Below are positions 1 through 3,793 of a DNA stretch of 5,857 nucleotides, piece after piece. The DNA is from an uncultured Micromonospora sp. Its GTDB lineage: Bacteria > Actinomycetota > Actinomycetes > Mycobacteriales > Micromonosporaceae. The DNA lies in the NCBI GenBank assembly GCA_937951935.1, contig CALGAM010000113.1:1-5857 (forward strand). Direction: 5' to 3'. The number at the start of each line of letters is the position of its first letter. The stretch's first letter is position 1. Under the pieces are notes generated by a model, which had not been told where the DNA came from, searched no databases, and saw only the letters and a program-made list of their open reading frames with translations. The translations under genes were made by a program, and so were the position numbers.

Positions 1-423
1 CCGGTCGAGATCGGCCGGGTCATCGCCGACCGGCTGGGGCTGACCGGCGCGATCGGCACGGTCGCGGAGATCCGCGACGGGGCGTACACCGGCCGGCTGG
101 TCGGCGACCTGATGCACGGTGCCGCCAAGGCCGAGGCGGTGATCCGGCTCGCCGCCGTGGAAGGGCTCGACCTCACCCGCTGCGCCGCGTACAGCGACTC
201 CAGCAACGACCTGCCGATGCTGTCCGCGGTCGGCCGGGCCGTGGCGATCAACCCGGACAGCGCCCTGCGCCGCACCGCCCGGGAGCGGGGCTGGCCCGTC
301 TACGACTTCCGGACCGGTCGGAAGGCAGCGCGGATCGCCGTACCGTCCACCGCCGCGGCCGGACTGCTCGCCGGCGCCGTCACCGCGGTCCTGGCGGCGC
401 GCCGTCGCCGGGGGATCGGCTGA
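1..423 (+). CDS. HAD-IB family phosphatase (SerB1-like), C-terminal part; 5' end outside window
   Basis: The frame is open from base 1 and gives 140 residues before the TGA at 421-423, so the N-terminal part with the DxDxT nucleophile motif lies outside the window. Visible HAD signatures, numbered from the first visible residue, are the motif III lysine in HGAAKAEAV (K43) and motif IV in YSDSSNDLPML (D66 and D70, Mg2+ ligands). The opening PVEIGRVIADRLG resembles the stretch just after the motif II serine in HAD-IB proteins. A hydrophobic segment at about 113-133 followed by RRRR suggests a C-terminal membrane anchor with the arginines in the cytoplasm. Relatives are often annotated as phosphoserine phosphatase SerB1 (Rv0505c-like), but the anchor and genomic setting make a lipid-phosphate or other phosphomonoester substrate just as plausible. 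It converges on the acyltransferase gene with 20 bp between the stops and no evident hairpin there. Confidence 0.9.
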   Translation, partial: PVEIGRVIADRLGLTGAIGTVAEIRDGAYTGRLVGDLMHGAAKAEAVIRLAAVEGLDLTRCAAYSDSSNDLPMLSAVGRAVAINPDSALRRTARERGWPVYDFRTGRKAARIAVPSTAAAGLLAGAVTAVLAARRRRGIG

Positions 424-443
424 GTCGAACACCCGTCGCGCGG

Positions 444-1448
444 TCAGGGGCCGAACGGGTCGGGTCGCCGCTCCAACAGCTGGTGCAGCGTCTGCTGGAT
501 CGTCTCCCGCACCTGGTCGGCGAGGTTGAACACCACCAGCGGGTCGTCGGCGGCATCCGCCAGGTGCGCGGTCGGGATCGGCGGGCAGAACTCGATCAGC
601 CACTTGCTGGGCAGCGGCACCAGCCCGAGCGGGCCGAGCCAGGGAAACGTCGGCGTCACCGGAAAGTACGGCAGCTTCAGCAGCCGGGCCAGCGGCGTGA
701 TGTCGGCGAGCATCGGATATATCTCCTCGGCGCCCACGATCGCCACCGGAATGATCGGCGCGCCGGTGCGGAGTGCGGCGGAGACGAAGCCACCCCGCCC
801 GAACCGCTGCAGCTTGTAGCGCTCCGAGTAACGTTTGCCGACTCCCTTGAACCCCTCCGGGAAGACACCGACCAGCTCGCCCCGGCCGAGCAGCCGTTCC
901 GCGTCCGGGTTGCAGGCCATGGTGCCGCCGGTCTTGCGGGCCAGCTGGGAGATGAACGGCATCCGGAAGACCAGGTCGGCGCCGAGCAGCCGCAGGTGAC
1001 GGTGCCGGGGGTGGACGTCGTGCAGCACCGCGGCCAGGACCAGGGCGTCCAGCGCCACCGTGCCGGAGTGGTTGCCGACCACCAGGCCGGCGCCCTCGAC
1101 CGGCAGGTGCTCGGCCCCGGTCACCTCGGTGCGGAACCAGTCCCGGTAGAGCACCCGCAACACCGGCTGGACGACGTACTCGGTCAGTTCCGGGTCGAAG
1201 CCGAACTCGTCGATCTCGTACCGGCCCGAGAGCCGCCGCCGCAGGAACGCCAGCCCGGCGGCGACCCGCCGGTCCCAGACATCGTGCGGGTCGTCGGCGA
1301 CGGCCGGACCGACCGGGCCTGGTGCGTGTCCGTTGCGCCGCGCCGGTCGGGCCAGGTCCGCTGCGTCCGGGGAGGGCGCCGGGCCCCACCGCCGGGGCGA
1401 ACCCGGGTGGCCGGACGTCTCCCGCGCCCCGGTCGGCTCGTCAGCCAT
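444..1448 (-). CDS. PlsC-like lysophospholipid acyltransferase family protein (Rv0502-like)
   Basis: A 334-residue protein likely to transfer an acyl group to a glycerolipid or related lipid at the inner face of the membrane. Residues 1-55 are Pro/Gly/Arg-rich and probably disordered. The acyltransferase core runs from about 105 to 295: block I NHSGTVALD (N126, H127, D134) carries the catalytic His/Asp, and block III GVFPEGFKG (F196-G199) is the glycerophosphate-binding FPEG. The His-Asp spacing is HX6D rather than the classical HX4D, as I recall for the mycobacterial Rv0502 group. IIPVAIVGAEE (232-242) fits the final conserved strand. I chose the ATG at 1448, although the frame is open to 1643, because it overlaps the upstream SDR stop in ATGGCTGA, a typical coupling arrangement; the extra 65 residues would lie entirely inside the SDR gene and look like noise. 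The exact substrate cannot be read from the sequence. Confidence 0.93.
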   Translation of the reverse strand: MADEPTGARETSGHPGSPRRWGPAPSPDAADLARPARRNGHAPGPVGPAVADDPHDVWDRRVAAGLAFLRRRLSGRYEIDEFGFDPELTEYVVQPVLRVLYRDWFRTEVTGAEHLPVEGAGLVVGNHSGTVALDALVLAAVLHDVHPRHRHLRLLGADLVFRMPFISQLARKTGGTMACNPDAERLLGRGELVGVFPEGFKGVGKRYSERYKLQRFGRGGFVSAALRTGAPIIPVAIVGAEEIYPMLADITPLARLLKLPYFPVTPTFPWLGPLGLVPLPSKWLIEFCPPIPTAHLADAADDPLVVFNLADQVRETIQQTLHQLLERRPDPFGP

Positions 1449-2553
1449 CGGTCCGTCCACCCCGCGTCGCACCCTGCTGGCCGACCCGCTCCCGGATCGC
1501 GGCCCGGGTCTGCCGGATGCCCTCGAGAATCGCCTGCTCCGCGCGGTGCAGGCGCTCCGGCCCGAGCGGTGCGGGCCCACGGTGGCCCCGCAGGAAGTCG
1601 TCGAAGGCGTCGGCGGTGGAGCGTGGCGTGAAGCCGTACTCACGGGTCAACCTGGTGGTGTCGACGACCCGGCCGTGTACGAAGAGGTCGAGCTGGTCGA
1701 GGCCGTACCTGCCGAAGCCGAGCAGCCTGGCGAGCCCGGCGGCCCCGGAAAGACCCGGCTCCAGCACGGGTACGGCGATCCGTCCGGCCCGGCGGATCGC
1801 CTGCGAGAGCGTGAGTGCGCCCGGGCCGGCGACGTTGTACGTCCCGGGGTGGTCCTCCACGACCGAGCGGCGCAGGATCTCCAGCGCGTCGTCGACGTGC
1901 ACGAACTGCAGCCGCGGGTCGCGCCCGAGCACGGTCGGCACGACCGGCTGGGAGAGGTAACGGGTCAGCGTCGTGTCCGCCCGCGCACCGATGAACGGCG
2001 CGAACCGCAGTACCGTCGCGACGACGTCCGGCCGGCGCCGACGGAAGCCGCGGACGTACCCCTCGATGTCGAGGATGTCCCGGGCGAAACCGCCGCGTGG
2101 TACCGCGCGCGGTTCGGTGTCCTCGGTGAAGACCGCCGGGTCCCGGAACGACGCGCCGTAGGCGGCGGTCGAGGAGCGCACGACCAGTTTGCGCAGCCGG
2201 CGCGCCCGCTGGCAGGCGGCGAGGAGCTGCATGGTGCCGATGACGTTCTGCTCCTTCATCGCCGCTCGGCCGCCCTGCTGCGGATCCGGCGCGGTGATCA
2301 GGGCGAGGTGCACGACGGCGTCGGCGCCGAGGTCCTCGACGATCGTGCCCACGGTTCCCGCGTCGGCGCGGACCCGTTCCACCCCGGCGACCAACGGAGC
2401 GAGTTCGGGAGCCGGATCGTGCAGGTCGAGTCCGATCACCCGGTCGATCCGGTCGTCCGCGACAAGCGCGGCCGCGACGTGGGCGCCGAGGAAACGGCTG
2501 ATCCCGGTCACCACGACGATCCCCGGCACGCCTGGGGTGCTTCCGGGAGTCAC
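1441..2553 (-). CDS. Atypical extended SDR, NAD-dependent epimerase/dehydratase-like (Rv0501-like)
   Basis: A 370-residue Rossmann-fold protein. The N-terminal GIVVVTGISRFLG (11-23) is a degenerate nucleotide-binding turn: TGxxRxLG, with Arg20 where the TGxxGxxG motif has Gly. An acidic strand end follows (VIGLDLHD, 39-46). Then come VHLALIT (81-87), NVIGTMQLL (103-111), the active-site strand VVRSSTAAYG (124-133), FTEDTEP (142-148) and DIEGYVRGFRRRRPDV (162-177). The catalytic YxxxK is missing: the protein has only two lysines (K100, K122), and the expected site reads FARDI (156-160). It may therefore bind NAD(P) or a nucleotide-sugar without classic epimerase chemistry; the galE2 name of the mycobacterial relative is not supported by these residues. 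The start is uncertain: GTG at 2553 is the longest, while GTG at 2529 (MPGIVVVTG) has GGAAG about 10 nt upstream and looks closer to typical family N-termini. It is coupled to the acyltransferase by an 8-bp overlap. Confidence 0.92.
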   Translation of the reverse strand: MTPGSTPGVPGIVVVTGISRFLGAHVAAALVADDRIDRVIGLDLHDPAPELAPLVAGVERVRADAGTVGTIVEDLGADAVVHLALITAPDPQQGGRAAMKEQNVIGTMQLLAACQRARRLRKLVVRSSTAAYGASFRDPAVFTEDTEPRAVPRGGFARDILDIEGYVRGFRRRRPDVVATVLRFAPFIGARADTTLTRYLSQPVVPTVLGRDPRLQFVHVDDALEILRRSVVEDHPGTYNVAGPGALTLSQAIRRAGRIAVPVLEPGLSGAAGLARLLGFGRYGLDQLDLFVHGRVVDTTRLTREYGFTPRSTADAFDDFLRGHRGPAPLGPERLHRAEQAILEGIRQTRAAIRERVGQQGATRGGRTDG

Positions 2554-2653
2554 CGAGGGGCCCCGTCCGGGCAGAGCCGAACCGGCCCGGACCGCCGCGA
2601 CGTCGTCACGTGGGGCCTCCTCCAGGTCGACAGCCGACCGGCGTCACCGAGGA

Positions 2654-2675
2654 CCGGGCCGTGGCCCGGCCACGG
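2654..2675 (-). terminator. Two mutually exclusive stem-loops directly after the bS22 stop
   Basis: Immediately after the bS22 TGA, two perfect hairpins share bases: CCGTGGCC-C-GGCCACGG (2659-2675, 8-bp arms) and CCGGGCC-GT-GGCCCGG (2654-2669, 7-bp arms). Only one can form at a time. No T-run follows, which is common in GC-rich actinobacterial terminators. The structure may terminate or attenuate transcription between bS22 and the SDR gene, protect the bS22 mRNA 3' end, or be chance in GC-rich DNA. The SDR start is 122 bp beyond the bS22 stop, so partial read-through is possible. Confidence 0.35.
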
Positions 2676-2777
2676 TCACTTGCCGAGACGGCGGCGCTGG
2701 ACGCGGGTCTTGCGCAGCAGCTTGCGGTGCTTCTTCTTGGCCATGCGCTTGCGGCGCTTCTTGACAACCGAGCCCAT
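2676..2777 (-). CDS. Small ribosomal subunit protein bS22 (AURKAIP1/COX24 domain, Rv0500B-like)
   Basis: A 33-residue, extremely basic protein starting MGSVVKKRRKRMAKKK and ending RRRLGK; 9 Lys and 9 Arg make up more than half of it. It matches the small actinobacterial protein seen bound to the 30S subunit in mycobacterial ribosome structures and named bS22, related to the C-terminal domain of mitochondrial AURKAIP1/COX24. It should be an rRNA-binding structural component of the 30S subunit. The frame stays open upstream to about 3272, but the ATG at 2777 is fixed by the family N-terminus MGSV and by a good Shine-Dalgarno (GAAGGG at 2790-2785, 7-nt spacer). It lies between the HTH gene (272 bp upstream) and the SDR gene (122 bp downstream). 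Its Lys codons make it locally less GC-rich than its neighbours; that reflects composition, not transfer. Confidence 0.94.
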   Translation of the reverse strand: MGSVVKKRRKRMAKKKHRKLLRKTRVQRRRLGK

Positions 2778-2784
2778 ACGACAG

Positions 2785-2790
2785 CCCTTC
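2785..2790 (-). promoter_or_regulatory. Shine-Dalgarno sequence of bS22
   Basis: On the minus strand GAAGGG lies 7 nt before the ATG at 2777. It is the clearest ribosome binding site in the window and decides the start of a gene whose frame is open far upstream. Confidence 0.65.
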
Positions 2791-2913
2791 TGATGCATCT
2801 GCGGGTCGGCCGGAGTCACCCGCGCGGGTGCAGCCGGTGCCCGAGCTGGACAACGGACCGGGCTGGCACGGTCTGGCGCTGCCCACACCGGCACACGGCC
2901 ACGGTCGTGATCC

Positions 2914-2919
2914 AGCGTA
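2914..2919 (-). promoter_or_regulatory. Possible -10 element (TACGCT) for bS22
   Basis: TACGCT on the minus strand fits the actinobacterial TANNNT -10 pattern and would start a transcript near 2907, with a leader of about 130 nt before bS22. No good -35 at 16-18 bp is visible; GTGACG lies about 19 bp upstream. The identical hexamer occurs just before the metallopeptidase start (5508-5513). Weak evidence, since TANNNT is short. Confidence 0.25.
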
Positions 2920-2973
2920 GTCCTCGGCTGTCGACCGGCGTCACGCGCCCCCGGGGTCACGCCTCCGGTACGT

Positions 2974-2987
2974 CGGACCCCGGTCCG
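2974..2987 (-). terminator. Short hairpin downstream of the HTH gene
   Basis: CGGACC-CC-GGTCCG is a perfect 6-bp stem with a 2-base centre, beginning about 62 nt after the HTH stop. It could be a weak terminator or RNA-stabilising structure separating the HTH gene from bS22. No T-run is present, and short GC-rich hairpins arise easily by chance at this composition. Confidence 0.25.
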
Positions 2988-3049
2988 CCTCCTCCGGCCG
3001 CCCGCCCCGTCGCCGGATCGGGTCCGGCCGGCCCTGTCGGCTCGGGCCG

Positions 3050-3262
3050 TCAGGCGGTCTCCTGGAAGGCGCCCCGCAGGTACTCGTGGACGGCGTGCTC
3101 GGGCACCCGGAACGACCGCCCGACCCGTACCGCGGTCAGCTCGCCGGAGTGCACGAGTCGGTAGACGGTCATCTTCGACACCCGCATCAGCGTCGCCACC
3201 TCGGCGACGGTCAGGAACCTGACCTCCGGCAACCGGCCGTCGGACTGTGGTGATCCTGCCAT
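3050..3262 (-). CDS. Small excisionase-type helix-turn-helix DNA-binding protein (Rv0500A-like)
   Basis: A 70-residue protein that is almost entirely one winged-helix domain of the MerR/excisionase type. FLTVAEVATLMRVSKMTVYR (16-35) forms the helix-turn-helix, with KMTVYRLVHSGEL in the recognition helix region, and AVRVGRSFRVPE (44-55) is the beta-hairpin wing followed by the HEYL helix. No recombinase, att site or plasmid function is nearby, so despite the excisionase label it is best read as a chromosomal transcription factor or nucleoid-associated protein. The ATG at 3262 gives the usual short N-terminal tail for this group; GGTGAG is only 2 nt from it, too close to be a good Shine-Dalgarno. 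It is the first gene of the leftward block. An inverted repeat 86 bp upstream (3348-3370) could be its own operator. Its DNA target is not known to me. Confidence 0.93.
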   Translation of the reverse strand: MAGSPQSDGRLPEVRFLTVAEVATLMRVSKMTVYRLVHSGELTAVRVGRSFRVPEHAVHEYLRGAFQETA

Positions 3263-3347
3263 GGCTCACCAACCCATCCCATTCCCCGGCGCGCGCCGTC
3301 CGGTCGGAGGCTTCCGCGCCGCGGCGGCTACGCGCGTGTTGTCAGTA

Positions 3348-3370
3348 CGGTAACGGGACGGTTGTTACCG
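3348..3370. promoter_or_regulatory. Inverted repeat CGGTAAC-N9-GTTACCG, candidate operator
   Basis: Two perfect 7-bp arms (3348-3354 and 3364-3370) separated by 9 bp place the half-sites 16 bp apart centre to centre, roughly one and a half helical turns. It lies 86 bp upstream of the HTH start, where a promoter would be expected; on the minus strand TACCGT (3352-3347) within it fits TANNNT. It could bind a dimeric regulator, possibly the HTH protein itself. No binder can be named from the sequence. Confidence 0.4.
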
Positions 3371-3470
3371 GCGCGATCCCTTCGAACATTTGATCATTCC
3401 TGCTGCCTTGCCGGCAGGCGGAAAACATCGCCGGAAGGTTCATCGGGAACGATTGTCCCCATTCAGCGCC

Positions 3471-3492
3471 GACCGGGCCGAAGGCCCCGGTC
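3471..3492. repeat. Stem-loop in the intergenic region
   Basis: GACCGGGCC (3471-3479), loop GAA, GGCCCCGGTC (3483-3492) pair over 9 bp with one bulged C at 3486. It can fold on either strand. It lies about 300 bp past the metallopeptidase stop, so it is not an obvious terminator for that gene, and no T-run follows on either side. Confidence 0.4.
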
Positions 3493-3496
3493 GGGC

Positions 3497-3711
3497 CGCT
3501 TCCGGACGCATTGTCTCGGCCCTGCCCGGACCCGCACGACGCGTCGGCGGAGTCCGACGCGCAGAACCTCCGTCACGGAACTCCGATGCGCACGACGTGA
3601 CCTGACAGGCCGTCCGAGCGTCCGGCCGCCGGTGGCCCGGACGCGGCGTCCGGTGGTTCCGGTGGCGCCACCGGAACCACCGGACCGGTGCCCCGTTCGC
3701 TTCCGGACGCA
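3497..3711 (+). repeat. 14-nt direct repeat, copies at 3497-3510 and 3698-3711
   Basis: CGCTTCCGGACGCA occurs twice in the same orientation, exactly 201 bp apart, inside the same intergenic region. The left copy begins 4 bp after the hairpin at 3471-3492; the right copy forms the stem and loop of the hairpin at 3691-3720. A 14-nt exact match within about 500 bp is unlikely even in GC-rich DNA. It may reflect an old local duplication or two copies of a binding site. Confidence 0.5.
3540..3561. repeat. 8-bp perfect stem-loop
   Basis: CGCGTCGG (3540-3547), loop CGGAGT, CCGACGCG (3554-3561). The 10-bp palindrome CGACGCGTCG (3537-3546) overlaps its left arm. It belongs to the run of structures between 3471 and 3735; its role is unknown. 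Confidence 0.4.
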
Positions 3712-3735
3712 AGCGCGGGGCTCCCCGCTGGGAGC
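3637..3735 (-). terminator. Terminator-like hairpin cluster downstream of the metallopeptidase gene
   Basis: Reading leftward from the stop at 3794, three stem-loops follow one another. The first is GCTCCC-CGCT-GGGAGC (3720-3735). The second is an interrupted stem, CCCCG/CGGGG plus CGCTT/AAGCG with a TT bulge (3691-3720). The third is a perfect 38-bp palindrome (3648-3685) with 19-base arms GTCCGGTGGTTCCGGTGGC. A further stem, CCGGACGC-G-GCGTCCGG (3637-3653), competes with one arm of the palindrome. No T-run is present, which fits GC-rich actinobacterial terminators. The position, 59-157 nt past the stop and before the next gene on the same strand, makes transcription termination the simplest reading. 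Confidence 0.6.
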
Positions 3736-3793
3736 GGATCCACTGTCGCAGGCCCACGCCCGACCGCCGGTGCGGCCCTCCGGGAGGCGACGC

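Larger units (their letters stand above)
3263..3793. other. 531-bp intergenic region with dense stem-loops and no credible gene
   Basis: Open frames exist here, but their codons lack the strong G/C third-position bias of the real genes and their products are Arg/Pro-rich noise. From left to right the region holds a GC-rich leader before the HTH gene, an inverted repeat (3348-3370), a less GC-rich stretch (about 3376-3470, containing TTCGAA and TGATCA palindromes), then five or more stem-loops between 3471 and 3735 and a 14-nt direct repeat. The part nearest 3794 is the 3' trailer of the metallopeptidase gene; the part nearest 3262 is the promoter and leader of the HTH gene. A structured non-coding RNA in the middle is possible but unproven. 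I found no tRNA-like or rRNA sequence. Confidence 0.6.

Noticed and set aside
483..1631. Long plus-strand open frame (382 codons) opposite the acyltransferase
   Set aside because: It is antisense to a gene with clear NHxxxxxxD and FPEG motifs. The product is Arg/Gln/Pro-rich with no recognisable domain, typical of an antisense frame in high-GC DNA.
1449..1643. N-terminal extension of the acyltransferase to 1643
   Set aside because: The 65 extra residues lie wholly within the SDR coding region and are low-complexity; the ATG at 1448 overlapping the SDR stop is the better start.
1333..2793. Long plus-strand open frame (486 codons) opposite the SDR and bS22 genes
   Set aside because: It runs across three minus-strand coding features, is low-complexity Arg/Pro/Asp-rich and shows no domain; it mirrors their codon bias.
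3050..3262. HTH protein as a true phage or integrative-element excisionase
   Set aside because: There is no integrase, att-like repeat, tRNA or phage gene nearby, and the gene sits in what I recognise as a conserved chromosomal order.
2676..3272. 198-codon version of the bS22 gene reaching over the HTH gene
   Set aside because: The extra N-terminal residues overlap the HTH gene in another frame and are Arg-rich noise; the Shine-Dalgarno at 2785-2790 and the 33-residue family length fix the start at 2777.
3390..3605. 71-codon plus-strand frame in the intergenic region, considered as a small gene
   Set aside because: It has an ATG start, but third positions are mixed (many A and T), there is no Shine-Dalgarno, and it runs through two stem-loops. 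The product has no recognisable features.
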